Below, piece by piece: positions 25,808-36,065 of a stretch of DNA of 64,000 bases. This DNA is from Bacteroidota bacterium (GTDB lineage Bacteria; Bacteroidota; Bacteroidia; Bacteroidales; Prolixibacteraceae). The notes below the pieces were generated by a model that made no database searches, had not been told where the DNA came from, and was given only the letters and a program-made list of their open reading frames with translations. Every line of letters starts with the position of its first letter. Position 1 is the first letter of the stretch. The stretch is taken from contig JAJUGZ010000004.1 of the NCBI GenBank assembly GCA_029265715.1, positions 1 to 64,000 on the forward strand, in the 5' to 3' direction. Position numbers and translations under genes: made by a program.

Positions 25808-25840
25808 AAGCCTTCGGGATGAGTAAAATCCCGGAGGCTT
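25808..25840. terminator. Possible bidirectional terminator
   Basis: AAGCCTTCGGGA (25808-25819) pairs with TCCCGGAGGCTT (25829-25840) with one G-U pair. It sits between the convergent helicase and CCA-adding genes, about 165 bp and 134 bp from their ends. The T-run is weak (ACTTTTG). Confidence 0.45.
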
Positions 25841-25973
25841 ACTTTTGATGAAGGATTTTCAACAGAAAAAGTTGCATGCTGAATTGTGCGAAAAAACATG
25901 CGAAATTCTATTTTGCACGATTTAAAACTCGGATAATCAGCTATTTAATTATGGATGAAGAAATAAACCTGTA

Positions 25974-27383
25974 CTATAGAATCGGCTTTAATCCCAGTTC
26001 TTCGGCCTTTTTCAGCATAAAATGATAGGCTTCATCGTAGTCGTTATGGATTTCGCCTTCCAGGATGGCCTCTTTTATCGCTGATTTGATTAATCCCACT
26101 TCGCGTCCCGGTGCTAACCCAAAGGTTTCCATGATGATTTCGCCAGAGACCGGTGGCTGGAAGTTACGGATATGGTCGCGTTCTTCAAGGTCTTTCAGCT
26201 TTTGCCTGACCAATCTGAAATTATTGTAGAACCGTTTGGCTTTGTCCGGATTCTTCGAGGTGATATCTGCTTCGCACAAAGTCATCAGGTCGTCAATGTC
26301 TTCGCCGGCATCGAATAAAAGCCGCCGAACTGCCGAATCGGTAACTTCCTCTTCCGACAAAACAATGGGGCGCATGTGTAAATCGACCATCTTCTGAACG
26401 TACTTCATTTTCTCGTTCATCGGGAATTTCATCTTCCGGAAAAGGTTGGGGATCATTTTTGCCCCCAAAAAGTTGTGCCCGTGAAATGTCCAACCCTGAC
26501 CTTCGACAAACTTTTTGGTTGCCGGTTTGGCAATGTCGTGCAACAAGGCCGACCACCGGAGCCACAGGTTGTTGGTGTTTGGTACGATGCGATCGAGTAC
26601 TTCAAGCGTGTGTAGGAAGTTGTCCTTATGACCAATTCCGCCGATTTCTTCTCTTCCTCTCAGTTTGGCAAGCTCCGGGAAAATGAGCTCAAGTAGTCCT
26701 GTCTTGTTTAGCAATTTGAACCCAACCGATGGTTTATCTGACATGACTATCTTGTTGAGTTCTTCAGCAATCCGTTCTTTCGAAATGATTTTGATCCGTT
26801 CCCGGTTGTCTTTAATTGCGTTCAACGTATTGGGTTCAATTGTAAAATGTAACTGTGTAGCAAAACGGATTGCACGCATCATTCGGAGTGGATCGTCCGA
26901 GAACGTGATGCCGGGTTCCAGGGGGGTGCGGATAATCTTGTTGGCAATATCCTGTATTCCGCCAAACGGATCGACCAGCTCACCGTAACGTTCCTGATTT
27001 AAACAAATGGCCAGGGCATTGATGGTGAAATCTCTCCGGTTTTGATCATCTTCAAGAGTTCCGTCTTCGACGATTGGCTTTCTGGAGTCGTGTTGGTAAG
27101 ATTCTTTTCTGGCCCCCACAAATTCTACGTCCAGTTCCTGGTATTTCAGCATAGCCGTGCCAAAGTTTTTGAACACACTGACATGGATGGCTGGACCTAA
27201 CCGGTTGGCTACTTTCTGCGCCAGTTCAATGCCGCTGCCGATGGTAACAATATCAATATCCGGAGAAGGTCTTTTTAAGATCAGGTCCCTGACAAAACCG
27301 CCAATTACGTATGTTTCCAGTCCAGCTTCGTCTGCAACCGCTGAAATGATCGAAAATACAGGATGTTGCAAGTGTTCTTTCAT
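25974..27383 (-). CDS. cca: CCA tRNA nucleotidyltransferase with HD domain
   Basis: This 469-residue class II nucleotidyltransferase adds or repairs the CCA end of tRNA. The head domain shows [22 protein letters not shown] with the GGxVRD and DxD motifs; the neck has [12 protein letters not shown] and [17 protein letters not shown]-terminal HD domain ([14 protein letters not shown] pair) matches bacterial CCA enzymes with a phosphohydrolase domain. The longest frame begins at TTG 27392; ATG 27383 ([14 protein letters not shown]) is preferred. A poly(A) polymerase role is the main alternative in this superfamily. Confidence 0.93.
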   Translation of the reverse strand: MKEHLQHPVFSIISAVADEAGLETYVIGGFVRDLILKRPSPDIDIVTIGSGIELAQKVANRLGPAIHVSVFKNFGTAMLKYQELDVEFVGARKESYQHDSRKPIVEDGTLEDDQNRRDFTINALAICLNQERYGELVDPFGGIQDIANKIIRTPLEPGITFSDDPLRMMRAIRFATQLHFTIEPNTLNAIKDNRERIKIISKERIAEELNKIVMSDKPSVGFKLLNKTGLLELIFPELAKLRGREEIGGIGHKDNFLHTLEVLDRIVPNTNNLWLRWSALLHDIAKPATKKFVEGQGWTFHGHNFLGAKMIPNLFRKMKFPMNEKMKYVQKMVDLHMRPIVLSEEEVTDSAVRRLLFDAGEDIDDLMTLCEADITSKNPDKAKRFYNNFRLVRQKLKDLEERDHIRNFQPPVSGEIIMETFGLAPGREVGLIKSAIKEAILEGEIHNDYDEAYHFMLKKAEELGLKPIL

Positions 27384-27539
27384 GAATTTCAATAACCAGG
27401 AATAGATAAATGAAAATAACTATATATGACAATTTGTTTTAAATCGTGACAAAATTACAATTAAATGTGGTGGAGCTTCCATTTTAAAGGTGTAAATTTT
27501 ATTGGCATAAAGCTTGATATTGAAATATTAAAAAATTTA

Positions 27540-27547
27540 TATATTTG
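27540..27547 (+). promoter_or_regulatory. -7 box TATATTTG for thioredoxin
   Basis: Perfect TAnnTTTG match, 22 bp before the ATG at 27569. Confidence 0.6.
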
Positions 27548-27568
27548 AATAATTAAAATTTTAAAGTC

Positions 27569-27937
27569 ATGTTAGAACATTTAACCAAAGAAACATTCAA
27601 GGCGAAAGTATTTAATTACGAGCAAAATAAAGATTGGAAATACGAGGGTTCTGTTCCTTGTTTGATTGATTTTTATGCTGATTGGTGCGGTCCGTGCAAA
27701 ATGGTAGCTCCGATTCTGGAAGAATTGCAACAGGAATATGGCAACAGCATTGTAATATATAAGGTTGATACTGAAGAACAACGCGAACTTGCAGCGATGT
27801 TTGGAATTCAGAGCATTCCTTCGCTGCTGTTCGTTCCGCAGGAAGGCCAACCTCAAATGGCCATGGGAGCTCTTCCGAAAAGTACGTTTGAAAGAGCCAT
27901 TGCTGATGTATTGAAAGTAAATAAACCTGTAAATTGA
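27569..27937 (+). CDS. trxA: Thioredoxin
   Basis: This 122-residue thiol-disulfide oxidoreductase has the active site ADWCGPCK with redox cysteines 40 and 43. The cis-Pro is in QSIPSLLFV. It is slightly longer than standard thioredoxins because of an N-terminal stretch (MLEHLTKETFKAKVF). It has no signal peptide, so it is cytosolic. It has its own -7 box 22 bp upstream. It converges with murF, with 48 bp between their stop codons. Confidence 0.95.
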   Translation: MLEHLTKETFKAKVFNYEQNKDWKYEGSVPCLIDFYADWCGPCKMVAPILEELQQEYGNSIVIYKVDTEEQRELAAMFGIQSIPSLLFVPQEGQPQMAMGALPKSTFERAIADVLKVNKPVN

Positions 27938-27985
27938 TATTTTCAGATAGAGTTTGTGAGTTAGAATTTTGTCAAATAGCCTGAA

Positions 27986-29278
27986 TTAAAGTAGGTTCAA
28001 TATTTTCTCAAGGCAAATTCCTCTGGACCCTTTAATCAGAATCAGGCTGTTTTCCATCGGTTGTTTAATTAGGTAGTCATAAAGAAGTTCGACACTTTCG
28101 AACTTCTTTGTTTTTTCTGCAACCTGTACTCCGATAAAGTTCTTTCCAACAAGGAAAATGTTTTCGAGATCTAATCCCGATACCAAGTCTGCAATTTTTT
28201 GATGCTCTTCTGCCGATGCTTCGCCCAGTTCAAGCATATCGCCCAATATCACGCATTTGTTATTTTGCCTGATCAGGCTGAAATTATTCAACGACGCCGA
28301 CATGCTGGTCGGGTTTGCATTGTAGGCATCCATGATAATCGTATTCTTTTCTTTCCGGATCAACTGTGACCGGTTATTCGACGGGGTATAACTTGCGATG
28401 GCTTCCTGAATTTGTAATGGGTCAACGCCAAAGTATTTCCCGATGCAGGCAGCAGCCAGGATATTTTCGGCGTTATATCCACCAATGAGCTTCGATTTCA
28501 GGAAAAGCCATCCTTTGGGGAACAAAGCTTTGGCTGTGACCTGAAAATCGCTGGCAGCCAATTCTCCGGCAAGGAAATTCGAAGTTGCCTGGCCATAAGT
28601 AATCCGGTCCATTGTTTTAGAATGTTCCATCAGGATCGGGTTATTCGCATTCACAAAGCATTTGCCATTTTTCTCCTGAAGGAAACGGTACATTTCTGTT
28701 TTGGTCTGGATGACGCCTTCGAAAGAACCAAAGCCTTCGAGGTGTGCTTTGCCAATGTTGGTGATAAGTCCAAAGTCGGGTTCTGCAATTCGGCAGAGCT
28801 GATCAATTTCTCCCGGATGATTGGCGCCCATTTCCACAACCCCGAATTCAGTTTCCGGAGTCATTGATAACAATGTGAGAGGCACCCCGATGTGGTTGTT
28901 CAGGTTTCCCTGGGTAAAAGATGTTTTGAATTTTCGTGATAAAACTGCCGCTACAAGTTCTTTGGTGGTTGTTTTTCCGTTGGTCCCGGTAATCGAAAGG
29001 ATCGGCAGGCCCAATTGCCTGCGGTGAAAACGTGCCAAATCCTGAAGCATTCTGAGCACATTTTCAACCCGTATAATCCGGTCATTGATTTTTTGGTAAG
29101 CCGGCTCATCGACAACAGCAAAGGCGGCACCTTTCCGGAGCGCTTCTTCAGCAAACTGGTTCCCGTTGAATGTTTCGCCTTTCAGGGCAAAAAAGATACT
29201 GTTGGCCGGGATATTTCTTGAGTCGGTTGTTACAGTCGGGAATTGTCGGAATATGTTATAAAGTGATTCTGTATTCAT
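27986..29278 (-). CDS. murF: UDP-MurNAc-tripeptide--D-alanyl-D-alanine ligase
   Basis: This 430-residue cytosolic ligase adds D-Ala-D-Ala to the peptidoglycan precursor using ATP. The Mur-ligase ATP loop is SITGTNGKTTTKELVAAVL, followed by EMGANHPGEI and later IMDAYNANPTSM. The longest frame begins at TTG 29314, but that would lie in the gldJ terminator; ATG 29278 (MNTESLYNIFRQF) is the start used. The neighbour gldJ is on the same strand and separated by a terminator. The murF-gldJ-porU-porV order is shared with Flavobacterium as I recall it. Confidence 0.95.
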   Translation of the reverse strand: MNTESLYNIFRQFPTVTTDSRNIPANSIFFALKGETFNGNQFAEEALRKGAAFAVVDEPAYQKINDRIIRVENVLRMLQDLARFHRRQLGLPILSITGTNGKTTTKELVAAVLSRKFKTSFTQGNLNNHIGVPLTLLSMTPETEFGVVEMGANHPGEIDQLCRIAEPDFGLITNIGKAHLEGFGSFEGVIQTKTEMYRFLQEKNGKCFVNANNPILMEHSKTMDRITYGQATSNFLAGELAASDFQVTAKALFPKGWLFLKSKLIGGYNAENILAAACIGKYFGVDPLQIQEAIASYTPSNNRSQLIRKEKNTIIMDAYNANPTSMSASLNNFSLIRQNNKCVILGDMLELGEASAEEHQKIADLVSGLDLENIFLVGKNFIGVQVAEKTKKFESVELLYDYLIKQPMENSLILIKGSRGICLEKILNLL

Positions 29279-29294
29279 GGAACTTGCAGATAAA

Positions 29295-29326
29295 ATAAAA
29301 CCCCATTTTTTCAAATGAGGTTTTAT
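29295..29326 (-). terminator. Terminator of gldJ
   Basis: ATAAAACCCCATTT (29295-29308) pairs with AAATGAGGTTTTAT (29313-29326) apart from one mismatch. On the minus strand the stem is followed by TTTATC. It lies 22 bp past the gldJ stop and 17 bp before murF. Confidence 0.8.
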
Positions 29327-29347
29327 CGTTATTTATAGGTTTTTGTT

Positions 29348-30799
29348 TTAAAATCCTTCAGGACTGCCAACACGTGTCATGGCACAACGGAATCCGAGGT
29401 CGTTAGCCGATTTGTCTTCCGGCAGATAACGGCGAGTGCCGGGAACCAGCCAGTACGGACGATCTTTCCAGGATCCGCCTTTGTAAACACGTGCATTGTC
29501 GGTAATCAGGGAAGAGAATTGGGCTGGTTGTTCTGATTGGACATACATGTCTTTTGTTTTCGAATTTTCTTTGGCAACAGTCCAGTCATCACCTTCAATG
29601 ATTTGCGACCTGTAATCTCCATCTTCGAAGTTTCGGGCATCGTAAATCGTGTCTTTGATGAGCTGTCCAAACTCGTCGCGAACCAATTTGCCGTCAGCGT
29701 CGGTTCTGTATTTGGTAAATACATTACCGCGGAAAGGCTGGAACTCGGCGACATCGTTTTGAGAAAGCGGGCGATATACGTCGTACACCCATTCGTTCAC
29801 ATTGCCGGCCATGCAGTATAAGCCGTAGTCGTTTGGTTCGTAGGAGTTCACAGGCGCTGTAATATCAGCATTGTCGTTAAGTGCTCCGGCCATACCCATC
29901 AGGTCGCCACGGCCACGGGTATAGTTTGCGAGCATTTTGCCTCGGTTCTTTTTATTTTTATCTCTTAAGTAAGAGCCATTCCACGGATATAGTTTGCGTT
30001 CGGTCAGTAACTCGCCTTCGGCATTTCCAATAAGCCCCAAAGCTGCATATTCCCATTCAGCTTCGGTAGGGAGGCGATAGTTTGGGAGGAGCAGACCATC
30101 TTCCCAACGTACTTTTCGTGGGTTCCCGCTCGCATCCTCCAGTTGTTTTTTCCCTTCACTGCCTTGGTACATTCCGGCCAAGTACGTTTCGGTTGTGAAT
30201 ACGTTCTGCCCATTTTGCGAATTATCCGGTTTGAGGATCCCTCTTTGTATCAGAATATTCTCGTTTACCCGATCGGTTCTCCATTTGCAATAAGCATCTG
30301 CCTGTAACCAAGACACGCCAACCACCGGATAATTGCCATAAGCCGGGTGACGGAGGTAGTTGGTGATATATGGCTCATTATAGGCCAGTTCTTCGCGCCA
30401 CACCAATGTGTCGGGAAGGGCTGCGCGATATTTTTCGGGGGCATTGGGATAAACACGTTTCAGCCAGTAAAGATATTCGCGATAATCCAGATTTGATACC
30501 TCTGTTTCGTCCATGTAGAATGATGCAACAGTGACACGACGGGGCGTATTGTCCCAGTTATACATGACATCCTGCTCAACGCGGCCCATGGTAAAAGTAC
30601 CTCCCTGGATGAAGACTAATCCAGGCCCTGTTTCCTGCTTATAATTCTGATCTGCCTGAAACCCGCCATTGTCAGGATCACCATAGCTCCATCCAGTTGA
30701 ATGAGAAGAACCCGAATTTCCTTTACCACCTCCAAAGATTTTGCATCCTGTCGTCATGCTAACTGCAAGACTCAGTATCAATATGGCTTTGTATCTCAT
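29348..30799 (-). CDS. gldJ: Gliding/T9SS lipoprotein GldJ
   Basis: This 483-residue outer-membrane lipoprotein of the FGE-sulfatase fold is required for gliding and type IX secretion in Flavobacterium. A lipoprotein signal ends at TTGC (Cys19), followed by a Gly/Ser-rich linker. The FGE-like domain begins FIQGGTFTMGRVEQD and includes FYMDETEVSNLDYREYLYWL, YPVVGVSWLQADAYCKWR, RLPTEAEWEYAA and the C-terminal GSWKDRPYWL and DLGFRCAMTRVG. The catalytic Cys pair of true formylglycine-generating enzymes is not evident. GldK/PorK is the related alternative; the position next to porU and porV and to murF favours GldJ. ATG 30799. Confidence 0.87.
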   Translation of the reverse strand: MRYKAILILSLAVSMTTGCKIFGGGKGNSGSSHSTGWSYGDPDNGGFQADQNYKQETGPGLVFIQGGTFTMGRVEQDVMYNWDNTPRRVTVASFYMDETEVSNLDYREYLYWLKRVYPNAPEKYRAALPDTLVWREELAYNEPYITNYLRHPAYGNYPVVGVSWLQADAYCKWRTDRVNENILIQRGILKPDNSQNGQNVFTTETYLAGMYQGSEGKKQLEDASGNPRKVRWEDGLLLPNYRLPTEAEWEYAALGLIGNAEGELLTERKLYPWNGSYLRDKNKKNRGKMLANYTRGRGDLMGMAGALNDNADITAPVNSYEPNDYGLYCMAGNVNEWVYDVYRPLSQNDVAEFQPFRGNVFTKYRTDADGKLVRDEFGQLIKDTIYDARNFEDGDYRSQIIEGDDWTVAKENSKTKDMYVQSEQPAQFSSLITDNARVYKGGSWKDRPYWLVPGTRRYLPEDKSANDLGFRCAMTRVGSPEGF

Positions 30800-30833
30800 T
30801 GTGATTTTCTTTTCAATTTTTATTTAACACTCA

Positions 30834-30841
30834 CAAATATA
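30834..30841 (-). promoter_or_regulatory. -7 box TATATTTG for gldJ
   Basis: Minus-strand perfect TAnnTTTG match, 35 bp upstream of the gldJ start. Confidence 0.55.
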
Positions 30842-30909
30842 ACTAAATTGTTGAATTCTTATTGTTCGTGCTTTTAATCTTTTTTTCAAGGATTATCCTT
30901 GTTACTTGC

Positions 30910-30917
30910 TATTTTTG
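30910..30917 (+). promoter_or_regulatory. -7 box TATTTTTG for porU
   Basis: Matches TAnnTTTG, 131 bp before the porU ATG, so the leader would be about 125 bases. The divergent gldJ box is 69 bp away. Confidence 0.4.
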
Positions 30918-31048
30918 TCTGTCATAATTTGTTTGCAGAAATTGCTGAACAGCGCGTGCGAAATTATAAAATTGAACTGACAAGAATAAGAAAAGCAATA
31001 ACAAAAAACTGCGGACGTTTAAAGAGTTGCAATCACAAAACCTGAACG

Positions 31049-34000
31049 ATGACCAGAATTTTTCTCTCGATAGTTTTAATCTTCACTCTTTACCTTGCTC
31101 AGGCTCAGTGCTTTGATCGTGCAATTAATTGGGTAGCTTCAACTGAAGGGACATTCAAATCGTTAGCATTTGGAGGGGCTGTGTTTTCAGAAACCTTTAA
31201 AGTGCCGGTTTATGAGGAAAACATATGGCTTTCGTCGTCAAATGTGTCAGTGAGGGTAGAAAATATACGATACGAAAGTGTATCTCCCGGTTCTGTTTCG
31301 GATTACCAACAGATCCCTGATTCGGTTGTTTGGCACGGAGTAGTTGGTTTTTCGGGCGGAAAACCGATTTTGCAATTTATGTTGTTGCCTTTTGTCCGGA
31401 CTGAAAATGAACTCAAACGAATCATTTCGTTTTCCATTCACATTTCAGAATATGCAGGTTTAAAGTCGGCAAAAGTTTCTTCTGCGTGGAAAAATTCATC
31501 GGTTTTGAACGCTGGTAAATGGATAAAAATTAAAACAGCCAATCGGGGTATTTTTAAAATTACTTATGATAAGCTAAGGGAGTGGGGCTTCTCAAACCCT
31601 GAATCGGTCGCGTTATTTGGGAACGGAGGTTATGTTTTGCCGGTAATGAACAATGAACCAGTAACGGATGATTTGTCGCCGTATGCTTTTGTAAGGGGGA
31701 AAGATAAAAATGGGAAAGATTGCATATTTTTTTATTCGACCGGAACCATTTCGTGGGCATACAATTCAACCGCAGGCCTGTTTTTACCAGGGCAAAACCC
31801 GTATGCAATTGAAACGTACTTTTATCTGACCGATTCTCAGACCCCGGCTATCGCCCAACAGGCACAGGAAATAACTGAGAATGCTTCGCGGCAGTCGGCC
31901 ACATTTGATGATTATCAGTTACATGAACTAGAGTCGGTAAATTTGCTTGAATCGGGAAGCCGCTGGTTTGGGGAGCGTTTTTTGCCAGGGGCATCCCAAA
32001 CAATAACTTTTAGTCTGACAAACGCTGATTTGTCTTCGCCAGTTCGCATCCGGGTAAATGCTGCAGCCCGGTCGTCGGCAACAAGCGCGATGAGCATTGC
32101 CCTGAATGGTTCTGCTGCCGGCACGATGGCATTTTCCGGAGTCACCATGAGCGATATAACGGCTGCTTATGCCAGCGACAGGGTCACGGACCTTTCAAAA
32201 ACATTGACTTCTGCCGATTTGTCTGTAAAACTTACATATTCTGCAAATAATTCACAATCAGAAGCCTGGCTTGACTATATCTGCCTGAATTATAAAAGTA
32301 ATCTGAGTTTGTCGTCGGGGGTTGTCTTTTTCAGAGATGTGGCAGCTTCTGCAACGGGTATTATCAGTAATTTGACTTTATCAAATGCTTCTTCTACGAC
32401 TAAAATTCTGGATGTTACTGATTTTACAAATTCCCGGATTATACCGTATTCGCTCTCCGGAACACAGGCTGTTTTTAAAGTAAAAGGTGACGGTAGTTTA
32501 AAAGAATATGTTGCGTTTAGAACGGATGGAGATTTTTCGGAACCGGAAAAAGTAGCAGAAATCGCGACCCAGAACCTGCACGGATTAAGTGCTCCGGATT
32601 TTTTGATTGTTTCGAATTCAACGTTTTTGCCGGCAGCCAATGAAATTGCAGCGATACACCGTTCGAATGACGGAATGGATGTAGAAGTGGTAACTCCGGA
32701 TAAAATTTACAATGAATTTTCGGGGGGCGCGCCGGATGCGGCCGGCATCCGGAATTTCATCAGGATGCTATATGAAAAGGGTAAAAGCGGCGAATCGAGT
32801 AAATTAAAGTATGTTTTATTAGTGGGCGATGGTAGTTACGACAATCGCAATATTTTGCGCGGAGGGGCCAATTGCCTGCCAACTTACCAATCAGACAATT
32901 CCATTTTACCAACCGAATCGTTTGTTTCGGATGATTTCTTTGTTTTGCTCGATGAATCTGAAGGCGGATCAACCGGGATTATTGACCTAGGGATCGGACG
33001 TATCCCTTCGCGGACGTTGGCCGAGGCCCAGGTTGTTGTCGATAAGATAGCAAACTATACCGGTGCTGGCGCCTTGGGTAATTGGCGAAACGCAGTGTGT
33101 TTTATTGCCGACGATGAAGATGGTAATTTGCACATGAGCCAGGCCGAAACACTGGCTACATATGTAAATGCAAACCATCCGGAGCTGTATACCGACAAAA
33201 TTTATTTTGATGCCTACAAGCAGGTTGCTACAACCGGAGGCGAGAAATATCCGGAGGTAACCGATGCCATCAACAAACGGGTAAAAGAAGGTGCTTTGTT
33301 ACTGAACTATACCGGCCATGCCAATGAAAAATATCTGGCCGAGGAAAATGTATTGGGGATTCCGGAGATTCAGGCCTGGACCAATTCGAAGAAGTTGCCG
33401 GTTTTTGTAACCGCAACCTGCGAGTTTAGCCGGTTTGATGGGGATGAAACTTCTGCCGGAGAATATATCCTGTTTAATGAGAAAGGTGGTGGCGTTGGCT
33501 TGTTTTCGACAAGCCGGGTTGTTTATTCCGGAGCAAATTTCAACCTGAATTCCAAGTTCTTTAATTATGTGTTTGAGCGGGATCAGGATGGAAATGTATT
33601 CCGATTGGGCGATGTAATGCGACTGGCAAAGGCTGCATCGAACACAGGTACTAACAAGCGTAATTTCACCTTGCTGGCCGATCCGGCATTAAGGCTCTCC
33701 ATTCCCCGGTATAAAGTGCTTACCGAAACCATCAACGGGAAATCTGCCGCCGAACTGAACGATACTATCCGAAGCTTAAGTAAAGTAACCGTTTCAGGGT
33801 ACATTGCAGATTATGCCGGAAATAAGTTGGATGACTTTAATGGCGAGATTATTCCGATGGTTTACGATAAGGCCGTTAATATGGAAACACTGGGGAATGG
33901 CGGCGAAAAGCCAATGGAATATACCATGCAGAGTAATGTTATATTTAAAGGATTGGCAACTGTAAAAAATGGTGTTTTCGAGTATTCTTTTTTCGTTCCC

Positions 34001-34777
34001 AAAGATATTTCGTTTAAAACGGGGCAGGGAAAAATTTTATATTATGCCGATAACGGGCAGATTGATGCTAACGGTGTTTACAACGGTTTCAACATTGGCG
34101 GAACATCCGGTAATGTTTTGTCTGATTCAGATGGGCCTGAGGTAAAGCTATATCTCAACTCAACAAATTTCAAGGATAATGACAAGGTGAGCTCCAACTC
34201 GGTATTGCTGGCCTATGTGAGCGATGCAACTGGCATTAATACGGTTGGGACCGGCATCGGGCACGATGTTACCGCGGTGTTGGACGATGACTACTCGAAT
34301 ACGATTGTCCTGAACGATTATTTCCAGTATAACAAGGACAGTTATACCAGCGGAACAATTGTATATCCGCTTACAGGCTTAGCTGAAGGTGTTCATAGGT
34401 TGAGAGTTAAAGTCTGGGATGTGTTGAATAACTCGACCGAGGTGGAAATCTCGTTTGTTGTAAAGGATGATTTCAGGGTAACTTTGCATGATTGCTATCC
34501 CAATCCGGTAACCGATCATGTCTTCTTTCGGTTCTCGCATAATCAGCCCGACGAATCATTTGATGTCCGCGTCCAGGTTTATAATTCGAACGGTTCGGTC
34601 ATCGACCAGTTTGACACGTGGGTAACTTCCGATGGAATATCGGCTGGAGCAATCGAATGGCATCCGCTGCAACGGGTTGCAAACCTTCGGTCGGGCTTAT
34701 ATGTTTATCGCTTACTTATTCAAAGCGGAGATGGGAAAAAAAGCTCGGTGGCCGGGAAATTTATTTTTTCTAAGTAA
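31049..34777 (+). CDS. porU: Type IX secretion system sortase PorU
   Basis: This 1242-residue surface C25 peptidase cleaves the C-terminal signal of T9SS cargo and attaches the cargo to lipopolysaccharide. A signal peptide (FLSIVLIFTLYLAQAQC) is followed by a long N-terminal region, then the gingipain-like core with His757 in LLNYTGHANEKYLA and Cys791 in VTATCEFSRFDGDE, the expected catalytic dyad. The C-terminus (about 1150-1242) has the layout of a T9SS sorting domain: CYPNPVTDHVFFRFS, then RSGLYVYRLL and KFIFSK. It begins at ATG 31049. PorV follows 124 bp later, its usual partner. Confidence 0.95.
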   Translation: MTRIFLSIVLIFTLYLAQAQCFDRAINWVASTEGTFKSLAFGGAVFSETFKVPVYEENIWLSSSNVSVRVENIRYESVSPGSVSDYQQIPDSVVWHGVVGFSGGKPILQFMLLPFVRTENELKRIISFSIHISEYAGLKSAKVSSAWKNSSVLNAGKWIKIKTANRGIFKITYDKLREWGFSNPESVALFGNGGYVLPVMNNEPVTDDLSPYAFVRGKDKNGKDCIFFYSTGTISWAYNSTAGLFLPGQNPYAIETYFYLTDSQTPAIAQQAQEITENASRQSATFDDYQLHELESVNLLESGSRWFGERFLPGASQTITFSLTNADLSSPVRIRVNAAARSSATSAMSIALNGSAAGTMAFSGVTMSDITAAYASDRVTDLSKTLTSADLSVKLTYSANNSQSEAWLDYICLNYKSNLSLSSGVVFFRDVAASATGIISNLTLSNASSTTKILDVTDFTNSRIIPYSLSGTQAVFKVKGDGSLKEYVAFRTDGDFSEPEKVAEIATQNLHGLSAPDFLIVSNSTFLPAANEIAAIHRSNDGMDVEVVTPDKIYNEFSGGAPDAAGIRNFIRMLYEKGKSGESSKLKYVLLVGDGSYDNRNILRGGANCLPTYQSDNSILPTESFVSDDFFVLLDESEGGSTGIIDLGIGRIPSRTLAEAQVVVDKIANYTGAGALGNWRNAVCFIADDEDGNLHMSQAETLATYVNANHPELYTDKIYFDAYKQVATTGGEKYPEVTDAINKRVKEGALLLNYTGHANEKYLAEENVLGIPEIQAWTNSKKLPVFVTATCEFSRFDGDETSAGEYILFNEKGGGVGLFSTSRVVYSGANFNLNSKFFNYVFERDQDGNVFRLGDVMRLAKAASNTGTNKRNFTLLADPALRLSIPRYKVLTETINGKSAAELNDTIRSLSKVTVSGYIADYAGNKLDDFNGEIIPMVYDKAVNMETLGNGGEKPMEYTMQSNVIFKGLATVKNGVFEYSFFVPKDISFKTGQGKILYYADNGQIDANGVYNGFNIGGTSGNVLSDSDGPEVKLYLNSTNFKDNDKVSSNSVLLAYVSDATGINTVGTGIGHDVTAVLDDDYSNTIVLNDYFQYNKDSYTSGTIVYPLTGLAEGVHRLRVKVWDVLNNSTEVEISFVVKDDFRVTLHDCYPNPVTDHVFFRFSHNQPDESFDVRVQVYNSNGSVIDQFDTWVTSDGISAGAIEWHPLQRVANLRSGLYVYRLLIQSGDGKKSSVAGKFIFSK

Positions 34778-34861
34778 ATAGTCGGGGCGCTATAATTTTT
34801 TATTGAAAACCTCGTTTAGAAATTGAGTTACCTGCTTCAGTCCGACTCGTGCACAAAAGTT

Positions 34862-34869
34862 TATATTTG
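34862..34869 (+). promoter_or_regulatory. -7 box TATATTTG for porV
   Basis: Perfect TAnnTTTG match 33 bp before the porV ATG. porV may therefore be expressed both from this box and by read-through from porU. Confidence 0.6.
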
Positions 34870-34901
34870 CAAATTAAAATTTCGATAGAATAAAAATCAA
34901 C

Positions 34902-36065
34902 ATGAGAAATCTACTACTTATTGCTTTATTGATATGTGCAGGTTTGTTTAACCAGGTGGTTGCCCAGAAAACATCAACCACCGGAGCGAATACCATTAGC
35001 ACCGGCGTGCCGTTTTTAACAATCGCTCCTGATTCGCGTGCCGGCGCCATGGGCGATGCCGGCGTGGCAACCTCTCCCGATGTGTATTCGCAACACTGGA
35101 ACCCTGCCAAATATGCGTTCAGTGAAAGTGAAATGGGAGTGGGGCTTTCGTACTCTCCTTGGTTGCGCAATCTCGTATCTGACATTAACCTGGCTTATCT
35201 GGTTGGCTACAAACAATTGGATAAGCAGCAAACTATCAGTGGGTCGCTTCGTTATTTTGCGCTTGGCGATATCTCTTTTTATAGTGATTATGGCGATGCA
35301 ATGGGACAACAAAGCCCGAATGAATTTGCATTGGACTTCGGTTATACCCGGTTGCTTTCGGATAATTTTTCCGGAGCTGTGTCAATCCGCTATATCCGAT
35401 CTGATTTGACCGGGGGGCAGGAAGTAAATGGCGTTGCATCGCATGCCGGCCAGTCTTTTGCTGCCGATGTGGCTTTTTACTACCAGAACGAATTTCGTGC
35501 AAACCGGAAACGCAATACATTTTCTGCCGGTATGAATATTTCGAATATTGGTAGTAAAATTTCATATACCGAAGGCGCTGTGAAAGACTTTATCCCGACA
35601 AACCTGAAACTGGGGGCTGCCTATAAAACCGAAGTTGATAAATACAACACGCTTACCTTTACGTTCGATGCCAATAAGCTGCTGGTGCCAACTCCGGACA
35701 CAACCGCCATTAATAACGGAGATGTACTAACGGGTTTGGGTTCCGAAAAATCAGTTATCGGAGGTATTTTCAGTTCGTTTACCGATGCCCCGGGCGGATT
35801 TAAAGAAGAGCTTCAGGAAATCACCCTCTCGGCTGGCGCCGAATATTGGTATAACGAACAGTTTGCCATCCGCGCGGGATATTTTTATGAATACGAAACA
35901 AAAGGGAACCGGAAGTATTTTACCGTTGGTGCAGGTTTAAAAATGAATGTTTTTGCACTTGACTTCTCCTATTTGCTGCCTACAGAGCGAAACAACCCGC
36001 TTGAAAATACCTTGCGGTTCTCGCTGGCATTCGACTTTGAGGCATTCCGCAAACAACGCCGATAA
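34902..36065 (+). CDS. porV: Type IX secretion system outer membrane protein PorV
   Basis: This 387-residue outer-membrane beta-barrel of the FadL-like PorV/LptO family carries T9SS cargo from the translocon to PorU. A signal peptide (LLIALLICAGLFNQVVAQ) is followed by the family hallmark FLTIAPDSRAGAMGDAG and the EYWYNEQFAIRAGYFYE strands near the end, with a C-terminal barrel strand LRFSLAFDFE. The start is ATG 34902. Its stop TAA overlaps the ispF ATG by one base (TAATG), so ispF is translationally coupled. Confidence 0.94.
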   Translation: MRNLLLIALLICAGLFNQVVAQKTSTTGANTISTGVPFLTIAPDSRAGAMGDAGVATSPDVYSQHWNPAKYAFSESEMGVGLSYSPWLRNLVSDINLAYLVGYKQLDKQQTISGSLRYFALGDISFYSDYGDAMGQQSPNEFALDFGYTRLLSDNFSGAVSIRYIRSDLTGGQEVNGVASHAGQSFAADVAFYYQNEFRANRKRNTFSAGMNISNIGSKISYTEGAVKDFIPTNLKLGAAYKTEVDKYNTLTFTFDANKLLVPTPDTTAINNGDVLTGLGSEKSVIGGIFSSFTDAPGGFKEELQEITLSAGAEYWYNEQFAIRAGYFYEYETKGNRKYFTVGAGLKMNVFALDFSYLLPTERNNPLENTLRFSLAFDFEAFRKQRR